DNA from: Bacteroidales bacterium
GTDB taxonomy: Bacteria > Bacteroidota > Bacteroidia > Bacteroidales > F082
Assembly: GCA_017466405.1 (NCBI GenBank)
Contig: JAFTUF010000030.1
Location: 1-64,000, forward strand
DNA: 64,000 bases
Reading direction: 5' to 3'
Of the stretch, positions 25,704-34,251 are shown one piece after another. Below the pieces are notes generated by a model, which saw nothing but the letters and a program-made list of their open reading frames with translations, did not search any database and had not been told where the DNA came from. Every line of letters starts with the position of its first letter. The first letter of the stretch is position 1. The position numbers and the translations under genes are program-made.

Positions 25704-26384
25704 AACAAAGTTGTCAACAGAAACAACATTTTCCTCCATATCGTAAGTAGTCCACTCTCCTACTTTTCGTCCCATGACGAAATTACCAGATTCTTTTGCG
25801 ACTCCGTTAGGATAATAGGAAATATAACTTCCATCGAGCTCGTCATTTTTATAATAAGCCTTCACCATAGGACGACCGTTGTCATAATATTTATTGAATA
25901 CGCCATTCTTAATTCCGTTAACATATTCTATCTCTTCTATCACGACTTGCGTCACTGGCGAATATGCCAAAGTCTTTCCAACAACGACACCATTATCGTA
26001 ATTCTCTTCCATAATAAGAACCGACGTTTCTTCGCTGAAATATTCCCATTTGTCGTGCTTCTTCTTATCTAAATATTTGCCTTTGGCTATAATCTTTCCA
26101 TTAGGAGAATAGACTTCGGTTTCAGAAATCTTAGAATTTTTAGCGTATGTATTTTTTGCAATAAGATTGCCATCTTCCGAATAATATAGGAATGTTCCTA
26201 TTGGTTCATTGTTTTTAAACTCGCCTTCATATCTCACCTTTCCATTCTGATGAAAGTCAATCCATTTTCCTTGACGGCGACCTTGGCTGTCTGTTTTGTT
26301 ATAATCATTCTATGCATTAAGAGCTATGCTTGAAAAGAATGTGAATGTCAATAAAAGTGGTAATAATCTTAATAATTTTCTCAT
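25695..26384 (-). pseudogene. Secreted MORN-repeat protein interrupted by an amber codon
   Basis: Read from the ATG at 26382-26384, the minus strand gives a full signal peptide (MRKLLRLLPLLLTFTFFSS, then IALNA), an in-frame TAG at 26310-26312 as codon 25, and then NDYNKTDSQGRRQGKW continuing in the same frame to 25695. The rest has repeated MORN-like units (KYLDKKKHDKWEYF, YVNGIKNGVFNKYYDNGRPMVKAYY, NDELDGSYISYYPNG). Bacteroidetes signal peptides usually end in A-Q, so a Gln codon has most likely become TAG. An intact promoter (TAACTTTG, 26402-26409) stands upstream. An internal ATG at 26237 could give a 180-residue product without signal peptide. Sequencing error is the main alternative. Confidence 0.8.
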
Positions 26385-26401
26385 GATTTTATTATTTTCT
26401 G

Positions 26402-26409
26402 CAAAGTTA
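26402..26409 (-). promoter_or_regulatory. -7 promoter element (TAACTTTG) of the MORN-repeat gene
   Basis: TAACTTTG on the minus strand lies 17 bases before the ATG at 26384. It is arranged back-to-back with the recR promoter 20 bases away. Confidence 0.55.
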
Positions 26410-26429
26410 AAAAGTTTTAAGAATTAACG

Positions 26430-26437
26430 TATCTTTG
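26430..26437 (+). promoter_or_regulatory. -7 promoter element (TATCTTTG) of recR
   Basis: TATCTTTG, an exact match, is 20 bases before the recR ATG. Confidence 0.6.
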
Positions 26438-26457
26438 CAGAAAAAGTTGTTACATAT

Positions 26458-27066
26458 ATGGCAGAATATTCTTCTATATTATTAGAGAAAGCAGTTGACG
26501 AATTATCAAAATTACCAGGCATAGGAAAGAAAACTGCATTGCGACTTGCATTGCATCTTTTAGGAGAAGATAAGATCAAGACAGAACAATTATCGAAGTC
26601 GTTGGTTGACATGAGGAATAATATCGTATTATGCAAACGCTGCTATAACATAAGCGATGAGCCAACCTGCTCAATATGTACCAATCCTAAAAGAGACGAA
26701 AACATTCTATGCGTTGTCGCTGACATGAGAGACGTTCTCGCAATTGAACGGACCTGCTCTTTCAACGGATTATATCATGTCTTAGGAGGAATCATCAACC
26801 CCATCGAAGGCATATCTCCCAACGACTTACGAATCAACGAATTATTAGAAAGGACTTATAAAGAAGACATTAAAGAAATAATTTTAGCCTTGCCAGCTAC
26901 TATCGAAGGCGATACAACAAATTATTATCTGTCAAGAGTGTTAAAAGATTTTAACGGAACCATCACCACAATAGCTAAGGGAATATCTGTAGGCGATGCA
27001 TTGGAATACGCTGACGAAGTGACCTTAGGAAGATCTATTACAAACAGGATTCCTTACAACAAATAA
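26458..27066 (+). CDS. recR: Recombination protein RecR
   Basis: The 202-residue protein has a helix-hairpin-helix start (LPGIGKKTALRLALHLL), a four-cysteine zinc site (CKRCYNISDEPTCSIC) and a Toprim domain (ILCVVADMRDVLAIE, YHVLGGIINPIEGISPNDL, ATIEGDTTNYYLSRVL). It ends with ARG/VGDALEYADEVTLGRSI-type residues that bind RecO/RecF. RecR acts with RecF (at 444) and RecO in gap repair. Its stop is two bases from the stop of the convergent small gene. Confidence 0.97.
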   Translation: MAEYSSILLEKAVDELSKLPGIGKKTALRLALHLLGEDKIKTEQLSKSLVDMRNNIVLCKRCYNISDEPTCSICTNPKRDENILCVVADMRDVLAIERTCSFNGLYHVLGGIINPIEGISPNDLRINELLERTYKEDIKEIILALPATIEGDTTNYYLSRVLKDFNGTITTIAKGISVGDALEYADEVTLGRSITNRIPYNK

Positions 27067-27068
27067 AT

Positions 27069-27323
27069 TTAGTTCTGAGTCATTTCATCAAAATCAAAGA
27101 GTTCAAGTTGGTTTTCGGTGAGATACAATTCCTGAGGAACTTCATATTCATAGTGAGACGTGAAACGTTCGATGCTTTTCTTAATCAATTTTATTGGCGT
27201 AGTTTTCCTTGCCTTACAATAATTTCTAAGAGATCTATATTGACCAGAAGTCAATTTGAAAGTCACGGAATGATACTTATAATTCCTACGACGACTCTTC
27301 TTTTTATTTCTTAAACCTGACAT
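27069..27323 (-). CDS. Small basic protein of unknown function
   Basis: The 84-residue protein has a very basic N-terminus (RNKKKSRRRNYKYHSVTFKLT), a middle that resembles a ribbon-helix-helix DNA-binding unit (SVTFKLTSGQYRSLRNYC, then TPIKLIKKSIERF), and an acidic tail (LFDFDEMTQN). I do not recognise it as a named family. It sits between recR (convergent) and glmM (upstream on the same strand, separated by a repeat-rich hairpin). Confidence 0.6.
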   Translation of the reverse strand: MSGLRNKKKSRRRNYKYHSVTFKLTSGQYRSLRNYCKARKTTPIKLIKKSIERFTSHYEYEVPQELYLTENQLELFDFDEMTQN

Positions 27324-27340
27324 CTCACTATAATATTGAA

Positions 27341-27449
27341 AGTTTAGAGTAGTTTACTTTGAACAATGACCTTGACTCGGACATTGACCTTGACTCGGAC
27401 TCTGAACTTTTAAACTACTCTAAACTATGAACTATAAACTATGAACTAT
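27341..27449 (-). repeat. Compound repeat: 16-bp inverted repeat, 18-bp and 14-bp tandem repeats
   Basis: AGTTTAGAGTAGTTTA (27341-27356) is exactly complementary to 27411-27426. The loop holds an 18-base unit beginning GACCTTGACTCGGACA, repeated at 27368-27385 and 27386-27403. A 14-base unit AAACTATGAACTAT is repeated at 27422-27435 and 27436-27449 and overlaps the TAG stop of glmM. The hairpin lies directly downstream of glmM and upstream of the small basic protein gene. Confidence 0.85.
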
Positions 27450-28816
27450 AAACTCTCCTTAATCATCTGGGCGAAACGTTCGGCATCAGCTTCTGTTTTG
27501 CCTTCAGAATATATTCTGATAATTGGCTCAGTGTTAGATTTACGAAGATGTACCCAACCTTCTTCAAAATCTATTTTCACTCCGTCTATCGTTGTAACTT
27601 TCTCATTCTTAAATTTATCAGCTATCTTAGCCAAAATCGCATCTACATTTGTTGTAGCGTCGAGTTGAATCTTATTCTTCGACATATAATAAATAGGGAA
27701 TTTATTTTTCAACTCAGAGCATGTACATTGTGATTCACATAGATAAGTAAGGAAGAGACCTACACCGACGAGAGCGTCGCGACCATAATGTAATTCTGGA
27801 TATATGATACCGCCATTACCTTCACCGCCGATAACAGCGTCAACTTCTTTCATCTTTTCTACTACATTGACCTCACCTACAGCTGCTGCAGAATATTCTG
27901 CGCCAAACTGTTGGGTAACATCACGGAGAGCGCGTGTCGAAGAGAGATTTGAAACCGTGTTACCCTTTTTGTTTTGAAGTATATATGAAGCTACAGCTAC
28001 AAGAGTATATTCTTCTCCGAACATCTCGCCTTTCTCGTTGATAAATGCAAGACGGTCAACATCGGGGTCAACGACGATAGCAAAATCAGCGCCGACTTCT
28101 TTAACCTTGGCACAAGTCTCAACCAAGTGCGCTGCAAGAGGTTCCGGGTTATGAGCGAAATTGCCTGTCACCTCACAGTTAAGTTCTATAATATCGTTCA
28201 CTCCAAGCTTTCTAAGCAACATTGGAATTGCGATGCCGCCAGTCGAATTAACGGCATCAACGACGACTTTAAGATTGGCTTTCTTTATAACATCAGTCTT
28301 GACGAGAGGAAGTTGGCATACCATATCAACATGACGTTCTATCCAGTCGTTCTCAAATGTATAAGTTCCCATTTCATCTATATTGGAAAACTCATAATCG
28401 TCGGCAGCAGCTTTCTCAAGGAGCCACTCTCCATCTTGTTTGGAGATAAACTCTCCTTTGCTATTCAATAATTTAAGAGCGTTCCATTCTCTTGGGTTAT
28501 GGCTCGCAGTAATGATAACACCGCCATCAGCTTTCATCTCAGTCACTGCCACTTCCACTGTCGGTGTCGTACTTAAGCCAATATCTATAACATCAGCACC
28601 CATAGCTTGCAAGTTACCACATACCAACTGGTTAACCATCGTTCCCGAGAGACGGCCATCACGACCGACAACTATACGAGGACGGGAAACGCCTGAACGA
28701 CGAATCAAACATATAAATGAGGATGTTAGCTTAACAATATCAATCGGAGTAAGTCCCGAATCCGGCTTTCCACCTATAGTTCCACGAAAACCAGAAATAG
28801 ATTTAATTAATGGCAT
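27446..28816 (-). CDS. glmM: Phosphoglucosamine mutase
   Basis: The 456-residue alpha-D-phosphohexomutase makes glucosamine-1-phosphate for UDP-GlcNAc. Motifs in order: ISGFRGTIGG at the start, the phospho-serine loop TASHNP, the metal-binding DPDVDR (read VVDPDVDRLAFI), the sugar loop GGEGNGG and the phosphate loop RKSNTEPIIRIYSEG. I chose the ATG at 28814-28816; the 24-codon extension runs through the promoter. Bacteroidetes enzymes of this type may also act on phosphomannose or phosphoglucose, so substrate is probable, not certain. Its stop is TAG. Confidence 0.9.
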   Translation of the reverse strand: MPLIKSISGFRGTIGGKPDSGLTPIDIVKLTSSFICLIRRSGVSRPRIVVGRDGRLSGTMVNQLVCGNLQAMGADVIDIGLSTTPTVEVAVTEMKADGGVIITASHNPREWNALKLLNSKGEFISKQDGEWLLEKAAADDYEFSNIDEMGTYTFENDWIERHVDMVCQLPLVKTDVIKKANLKVVVDAVNSTGGIAIPMLLRKLGVNDIIELNCEVTGNFAHNPEPLAAHLVETCAKVKEVGADFAIVVDPDVDRLAFINEKGEMFGEEYTLVAVASYILQNKKGNTVSNLSSTRALRDVTQQFGAEYSAAAVGEVNVVEKMKEVDAVIGGEGNGGIIYPELHYGRDALVGVGLFLTYLCESQCTCSELKNKFPIYYMSKNKIQLDATTNVDAILAKIADKFKNEKVTTIDGVKIDFEEGWVHLRKSNTEPIIRIYSEGKTEADAERFAQMIKESL

Positions 28817-28833
28817 AATGAATATATTTTTTG

Positions 28834-28862
28834 CAAATATAACACAGATTTTTTTAAATTTG
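28834..28862. promoter_or_regulatory. Back-to-back promoters of glmM and the TPR gene
   Basis: On the minus strand TATATTTG (28834-28841) faces glmM; on the plus strand TAAATTTG (28855-28862) faces the TPR gene. The two elements are 13 bases apart. Predicted leaders are about 13 and 8 bases, so both genes have very short leaders, and the two polymerases would compete for the same DNA. Confidence 0.6.
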
Positions 28863-28874
28863 CAAAAAAAAAGC

Positions 28875-30299
28875 ATGGGATTTGACAATGATAATTTTTT
28901 GGATGATTATGAAATCAAAGAACTGATTGAACGATTTGAAAATCAGCTGGAACACGATATGTTATCGTTCTTTGATGCAGATGAATTGAACATTATCATT
29001 GACTATTATATCCAAAACGACGAATTAGACAAGGTTAACATTGCCGCAAAGCTTGCAGAGAAATTCCATTCCAGCAGTCCGCTGTTCAATACCATCATGG
29101 CTAAAAGGTATCTCTCGGTACAAGACGCCGAAAATGCCATCAAATATCTCGAAGAAAACGAATACAACTCTCAAGACCCAGATTTTTACGTAAATCTCGG
29201 ATATTGTCTTTCTCTTCTAAACGACCATAAAAAATCAATATACGCTTACAAGAAAGCCATAAAGTTGTGCGACAAGGAAAACTTCGAAGATATTTACAGT
29301 TCCATCGGCATAGAATATATGCTCATCAGAGAATATGAGAAAGCTCTCAAATATTTAAAGTTGGGCTTAAGAGCATGCCCTGATATTGCTGAACAATACG
29401 TTGAAATAGCTAACTGTTACTTCTTCCTAGATAAAGGCGAAGATGCGGTGGATTTTTTCAAAAGCGAAATCGATTTGAATCCTTACAGCATTGACGCGTG
29501 GATGATGCTTGGCAACTGTTACCTAAGACTTCATCTATTAGAAAAAGCTATAGAGCAATATGAATATGTTCTTGCCATCGACCAGCATCACAAGACGGCA
29601 TACGTCCATATAGCTTCTATCCTCAATGAGTTAGACCGATATCAAGACTCTATCGAGATTATAGAAGAAGCTTTTAGGAACAAAGTCGAGAAACCTCTTC
29701 TATATTGTTTATACGGCGAGGCTTTGGCAAAAACCGGAAATAAGTTAGACGCTGTGACCAACTTCAGGAAAGCCATAGAAATGGATGAAAACACAGCCGA
29801 AGCGTACGCTGGAATTGCGTTTATTTTCTGCGAAGAAGAAAACCACGAATCAGCTATAAAATTTCTGAAACACGCAATCAAACTCGCACCTTACAACACC
29901 GACTATCTGTATGTCATGGTGGAACAACATAATAAAATAGGCAAATATAAAAGTTCACTCAAATATCTTAAAGAGATAGAAGAGCTTTCGCCTTACGATG
30001 TAGGTTTATATATTGCCTACATGGAAGTTTATATTATGTTGGATGATGTAAAAAAAGCAGTCAAGTCAATTGAAAAAGGATTGAAACTGCTTGGAAGAGA
30101 GCCTGCTTTATTATACAGAATGTCGTTTATCAGCTTCGTCAACGAGAATTATTCCATGGGCATGATGTATTTGGAAGAGGCACTCAGCATTGATTGTGAT
30201 GGCGTTCAAGAGTTCATCGACTTCGACCCTAACTTCGTGTTAAATGACGAAAATATAGTCAACCTAATAAATGAATATCAATCTAAAAACAACAAATAA
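28875..30299 (+). CDS. Cytoplasmic TPR protein
   Basis: The 474-residue protein starts MGFDNDNFLDDYEIKELIERF and has no signal peptide. It has about ten tetratricopeptide repeats from residue ~75 on, such as PDFYVNLGYCLSLLNDHKKSIYAYKKAI, AWMMLGNCYLRLHLLEKAIEQYEYVL and PALLYRMSFISFVNENYSMGMMYLEEAL. The open frame begins far upstream inside the antisense of glmM, but the ATG at 28875 sits right behind the promoter. Partner proteins are unknown. Seven bases separate it from the DUF368 gene, so they are probably co-transcribed. Confidence 0.85.
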   Translation: MGFDNDNFLDDYEIKELIERFENQLEHDMLSFFDADELNIIIDYYIQNDELDKVNIAAKLAEKFHSSSPLFNTIMAKRYLSVQDAENAIKYLEENEYNSQDPDFYVNLGYCLSLLNDHKKSIYAYKKAIKLCDKENFEDIYSSIGIEYMLIREYEKALKYLKLGLRACPDIAEQYVEIANCYFFLDKGEDAVDFFKSEIDLNPYSIDAWMMLGNCYLRLHLLEKAIEQYEYVLAIDQHHKTAYVHIASILNELDRYQDSIEIIEEAFRNKVEKPLLYCLYGEALAKTGNKLDAVTNFRKAIEMDENTAEAYAGIAFIFCEEENHESAIKFLKHAIKLAPYNTDYLYVMVEQHNKIGKYKSSLKYLKEIEELSPYDVGLYIAYMEVYIMLDDVKKAVKSIEKGLKLLGREPALLYRMSFISFVNENYSMGMMYLEEALSIDCDGVQEFIDFDPNFVLNDENIVNLINEYQSKNNK

Positions 30300-30306
30300 T
30301 TAAAAA

Positions 30307-31200
30307 ATGAATCAGTACATTGCAAATTTCCTCAAAGGAATCGGGGTTGGTTCAGCCAACGTAATACCTGGCGTATCAGGTGGAACAATAGCTTTAATAA
30401 CAGGTATCTTCGAACGCCTGATTGATGCTTTTAAGTCGTTTAACTTGACCGCCTTAAAATTAATTTTCAAAGGCGACATCAAAGGTTTTATTAAACACAC
30501 AGACCTATGGTTCTTGGTATCAGTAGGTTGCGGTGTCTTAGTCGCAATCTTATCTGTGGCAAGACTATTTGAGTTTATGTTTGCTGAATATCCAATCTAT
30601 CTTTGGTCGTTTTTCTTCGGAATGATATTGGTTTCTATCTATTACGTTGGAATAACAATAGAAAAAATCAACTGGAAAGTAATTTTAGGTTTTGTCATCG
30701 GAACGGCAATAGCATTATTCATAGCATTCGGAACACCAGCTCAAGAAAACAGCAATCTTATCTACTTAATCATCTGCGGAGCTGTAGCAACATGCAGCAT
30801 GATTCTTCCTGGATTGTCAGGCTCATTCGTATTAGTCTTAATGGGTAATTATCAACTTATTATGATTGACGCAGTAAACGATTTGAATCTTAAAATATTG
30901 TTACCTGTAGTTTTAGGCGGCGTTGTCGGTCTGCTCGCATTCTCACACCTACTCTCATGGATCTTCAAAAACTATCGCGACATAACAATCGCAGTATTGA
31001 CAGGTTTCATACTCGGCAGCATGCCTATCATTTACCCTTGGAAAAACGAGATTATCACATATTACGGCAGCGAAACCAAAGTAACTGGTTACGATTATTA
31101 CTTCCCAGAAATGAATATAGAATTTGCTATCGCATTGGTAGTTATGCTTATAGGAGCAGGCATCATCATCCTTACCGAAAAGATGGCAAAGAATAAATAA
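30307..31200 (+). CDS. popT: DUF368 (PopT-type) polyprenyl-phosphate transporter
   Basis: The 297-residue membrane protein has the DUF368 marks GIGVGSANVIPGVSGGTIALITGIFERLI and the second half-repeat AVATCSMILPGLSGSFVLVLMGNY. DUF368 proteins have been shown in other bacteria to return undecaprenyl phosphate, the lipid carrier of cell-wall and surface glycans, to the inner face of the membrane. That fits the glycan genes in this window. Eight or nine helices are visible. The role here is inferred from family. Confidence 0.88.
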   Translation: MNQYIANFLKGIGVGSANVIPGVSGGTIALITGIFERLIDAFKSFNLTALKLIFKGDIKGFIKHTDLWFLVSVGCGVLVAILSVARLFEFMFAEYPIYLWSFFFGMILVSIYYVGITIEKINWKVILGFVIGTAIALFIAFGTPAQENSNLIYLIICGAVATCSMILPGLSGSFVLVLMGNYQLIMIDAVNDLNLKILLPVVLGGVVGLLAFSHLLSWIFKNYRDITIAVLTGFILGSMPIIYPWKNEIITYYGSETKVTGYDYYFPEMNIEFAIALVVMLIGAGIIILTEKMAKNK

Positions 31201-31216
31201 TAATAATTAAAACTGA

Positions 31217-31267
31217 AAATCTGAGAATCTTAAAATCTGAAAAAATAATTTTAAGGTTCTCAGATTT
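31217..31267 (+). terminator. Repeat-word hairpin after the DUF368 gene
   Basis: Arms 31217-31236 and 31248-31267 are complementary over 20 bases with one mismatch and an 11-base loop. The arms consist of the words AATCTGAGAA and CTTAAAAT. The words CAGATTCTCA/TCTCAGATT recur in the tail (31269-31279) and at 62301-62330. Confidence 0.65.
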
Positions 31268-31290
31268 CCAGATTCTCAATTTCAAATAAT

Positions 31291-32043
31291 ATGTTTGGTT
31301 TAGTTGGAAAGTCTCTCGGTCATTCCTTTTCAAAGGATTATTTTACACATTTCTTTACCGAAAACAATCTAAATCATTCATACCAGAATATTGAAATTGA
31401 AAAAATCGAGGATATAATTCCTTTCATAAAAGAGAACAAAAACTTAAAAGGATTTAACGTTACAATCCCGTATAAAGAAAACATAATTCCATATTTAGAT
31501 AATATTGACGACACAGCAAGAGAAGTAGGTGCCGTCAATACCGTTAGAATTGAAAAAGACGGAACTTTATCAGGTTTTAATACGGATGTAATTGGCTTTG
31601 AGACTTTATGCAATGAAGCCTTATGTTCATCATCTGATATTGAAAATAAGAATGCGTTAATATTAGGCAGCGGTGGAGCTTCAAAGGCAGTTCAATATGT
31701 TTTAAAAAAGAAAAATATTCCGTTTCAAATAGTTACAAGAAACTGCAAGACATGTTTCGACATTGGATATTCAGAAGTCAACGACAGAGGATTTTATCCA
31801 TATTCATTGATAATCAACACGACACCAGTAGGCATGTATCCTAAAGTGGAAGAATGTCTCGAGCTTCCCTACTCTACCATAGAAAAACACAATATCTTTA
31901 TAGATTTAATTTACAACCCTATAGAGACTCTGTTTCTAAAAAAAGCGAAGTCGTATGGAGCAGCGACATATAATGGTTTGAAAATGTTATACGGACAAGC
32001 CGATGCTGCATGGAAGATATGGCAATTAACAATTAACAAGTGA
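31291..32043 (+). CDS. aroE: Shikimate dehydrogenase
   Basis: The 250-residue enzyme reduces 3-dehydroshikimate with NADPH. Motifs: GLVGKSLGHSFSKDYF (substrate), FNVTIPYKENI with the catalytic Lys, VGAVNTVR, FNTDVIGF with the catalytic Asp, LGSGGASKAVQYVL (nucleotide site), INTTPVGMYP and YNGLKMLYGQADAAWKIW. It is slightly short but complete, as is usual in Bacteroidetes. Confidence 0.95.
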   Translation: MFGLVGKSLGHSFSKDYFTHFFTENNLNHSYQNIEIEKIEDIIPFIKENKNLKGFNVTIPYKENIIPYLDNIDDTAREVGAVNTVRIEKDGTLSGFNTDVIGFETLCNEALCSSSDIENKNALILGSGGASKAVQYVLKKKNIPFQIVTRNCKTCFDIGYSEVNDRGFYPYSLIINTTPVGMYPKVEECLELPYSTIEKHNIFIDLIYNPIETLFLKKAKSYGAATYNGLKMLYGQADAAWKIWQLTINK

Positions 32044-32066
32044 CAATTTACAATTGACATTAACGA
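32026..32066. repeat. AATTAACAATTGACA-type repeat words
   Basis: The end of aroE and the gap to tex carry CAATTAACAATTAACA, then GTGACAATTTACAATTGACA. The same words in inverse form (TTGTTAATTGTCAATTGTTA) stand at 40033-40052, next to the OPT transporter stop. The repeat supplies the final aroE codons. Confidence 0.55.
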
Positions 32067-32073
32067 TATAAAT

Positions 32074-34218
32074 ATGAGTGAGATTTTAGATTTCAGCGGA
32101 CAGATAGCTAGAGAATTTTCTGTAACACAAACAGTTGCCACCAATGTCATCAATCTTTTGAAAGAAGGATGTACTGTTCCTTTCATCGCACGATATAGGA
32201 AAGAGATGACAAATACCATGAATGAGGAGGTTGTTGCAGCGATTCAGAAGAGAATAGAGCAGTTAGAAGAATTAGAGAAAAGAAAAGAGTCGGTGCTGAA
32301 GTCGATAGCGGAGCAAGACAAACTCACTCCTGAATTGGAAGCCAGCATCAAGAATGCAAAAACCCTGCAAGATGTAGAAGATCTATATCTTCCGTACAAG
32401 CCCAAACGTAAGACGAGAGCTGAGATTGCACGTCAGAAAGGATTGGAGCCATTGGCAAAACTCATCATGTCGCAAAATAGTGATGATGTTGAAGCTCTTG
32501 CTGAAAAATATATCGACAAGGAGAAGGGTGTCGAAAACACCAAAGACGCTTTGAAAGGAGCTTGCGACATCATGGCAGAATGGGTTTCCGAGAATATCAA
32601 AGGACGCAATCTTATCCGTAAGATATATCATAAAGAAGGAGTTATCTCATCAACATTGGTAAAAGGAAAAGATGAAGAAGCCAAGACATATCAGCAATAT
32701 TTTGACTGGAAGGAATCTATTGCCGAGGCACCATCGCACCGATTGTTAGCGATGTTTCGTGCCGAGGCTGAGGGACTTCTTAAAGTAAAGCTTAAAATCA
32801 ACGATGAAGAAGCCTTAAAAACTCTTGACAATATTTTCATTAAGGCAGACAACTCATCGACCGACTTGGTTCAAGATGCAATTGACGATGCTTGGAAACG
32901 ACTCTTGGAGCCATCATTGGAAACAGAGATTCGTGCCTTATATAAAGAGAAAGCCGACGAAGTTGCTGTTAAGGTTTTTGCAGAGAATTTAAGACAACTT
33001 TTATTAGCGGCACCTCTTGGACAGAAACGCGTGTTAGCTTTAGACCCAGGTTTCAGGACAGGCTGTAAAGTAGTTATTCTCAACGAATACGGCGCCTTGT
33101 TACATAATGAGACAATATATCCTCACCCACCTCAAAACGAAGTTCGTCAAGCAACAAACAAAATACGTTCGCTCGTAAACGCTTATAAGATTGAGGTCAT
33201 CGCCATCGGTAATGGAACTGCTGGTCGCGAGACAGAAGACTTCATCAGAGGCATAAAATTCGACCGCGACATCATTGCCGTCATGGTTAATGAAAGCGGT
33301 GCTTCTATCTATTCTGCTTCAAAAGTGGCAAGAGATGAGTTTCCGGAATACGACATCACAGTAAGAGGTGCTGTCAGCATCGGTCGCCGTCTCATGGATC
33401 CGCTCGCCGAATTGGTTAAGATTGATCCTAAATCTATCGGTGTGGGACAATATCAACATGATGTAAACCAAAAACTTTTAAACGAAGAACTTGGTCATGT
33501 TGTAGAGAGTTGCGTCAATGCTGTTGGCGTAGAATTAAATACAGCCAGCGAGCAGTTGCTGTCGTACGTCAGTGGTGTCGGTCCACAGATCGCAAGTAAT
33601 ATCGTAAAATATCGTAACGAAAATGGAGGTTTCAAAAGCCGCAAGCAGTTATTAAAAGTTCCTCGTCTCGGAGAAAAAGCCTACGAACAATGTGCAGGAT
33701 TCTTACGTATTCATGGAGCGGAACAACCTTTAGACGCAAGTGCCGTTCATCCTGAGAGTTATCACATCGTTGAGAGAATGGCTAAGAAATTAAATGTTGA
33801 AGTCAACGAATTAATTGGGAACAAAGAACTCATCTCAAAAATTAACCCTAAGGAATTTATAGATAAGAACTTTGGCATCGAGACCATCAACGATATTATA
33901 GAAGAACTTGAAAAACCAGGTCGTGACCCAAGAAAAAGCTTTGAGTTATTTGAATTTAACAAAGACATACGCAGCATCAACGACCTAAAGGTCGGCATGC
34001 AATTAGTCGGTATTGTGACCAACATCACTGCTTTCGGATGTTTCGTAGATGTAGGAGTTCATCAAGACGGCCTCGTTCATATAAGTCAGATGTCGAATCA
34101 GTTTATCAAAGACCCTAATGAAATTGTTAAACTCAATCAAAAAGTGAGAGTGACAGTGACCGAAGTTGACATCGAAAGAAAAAGAATCAGCCTAAGTATG
34201 AAAATTATGAGATTATAA
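32074..34218 (+). CDS. tex: Tex family S1 RNA-binding transcription accessory protein
   Basis: The 714-residue protein has the Tex plan: N-terminal helical region (VTQTVATNVINLLKEGCTVPFIARYRKEMT), YqgF/RNase H-like domain (VLALDPGFRTGCKVVILNEYG, near 325-450), helix-hairpin-helix region (LLSYVSGVGPQIASNIVKYRNENGGFKSRKQLLKVPRLG) and a C-terminal S1 domain (GMQLVGIVTNITAFGCFVDVGVHQDGLVHISQMS). Tex binds RNA and works with RNA polymerase, like eukaryotic Spt6. Length and all domains are normal. Confidence 0.97.
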   Translation: MSEILDFSGQIAREFSVTQTVATNVINLLKEGCTVPFIARYRKEMTNTMNEEVVAAIQKRIEQLEELEKRKESVLKSIAEQDKLTPELEASIKNAKTLQDVEDLYLPYKPKRKTRAEIARQKGLEPLAKLIMSQNSDDVEALAEKYIDKEKGVENTKDALKGACDIMAEWVSENIKGRNLIRKIYHKEGVISSTLVKGKDEEAKTYQQYFDWKESIAEAPSHRLLAMFRAEAEGLLKVKLKINDEEALKTLDNIFIKADNSSTDLVQDAIDDAWKRLLEPSLETEIRALYKEKADEVAVKVFAENLRQLLLAAPLGQKRVLALDPGFRTGCKVVILNEYGALLHNETIYPHPPQNEVRQATNKIRSLVNAYKIEVIAIGNGTAGRETEDFIRGIKFDRDIIAVMVNESGASIYSASKVARDEFPEYDITVRGAVSIGRRLMDPLAELVKIDPKSIGVGQYQHDVNQKLLNEELGHVVESCVNAVGVELNTASEQLLSYVSGVGPQIASNIVKYRNENGGFKSRKQLLKVPRLGEKAYEQCAGFLRIHGAEQPLDASAVHPESYHIVERMAKKLNVEVNELIGNKELISKINPKEFIDKNFGIETINDIIEELEKPGRDPRKSFELFEFNKDIRSINDLKVGMQLVGIVTNITAFGCFVDVGVHQDGLVHISQMSNQFIKDPNEIVKLNQKVRVTVTEVDIERKRISLSMKIMRL

Positions 34219-34251
34219 TAATATTGTACAAAACATTTGCGTTGTAGAATC

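Noticed and set aside
26310..26312. Amber codon read as glutamine throughout the genome
   Set aside because: TAG ends glmM (27446-27448) and the hybrid kinase (49426-49428) at natural protein ends, so general recoding does not hold.
27368..27449. Tandem repeats as a possible CRISPR array
   Set aside because: Units abut without spacers, occur only twice, and no cas genes are near. The Cas4-like domain at 54495 belongs to a DUF2779 protein.
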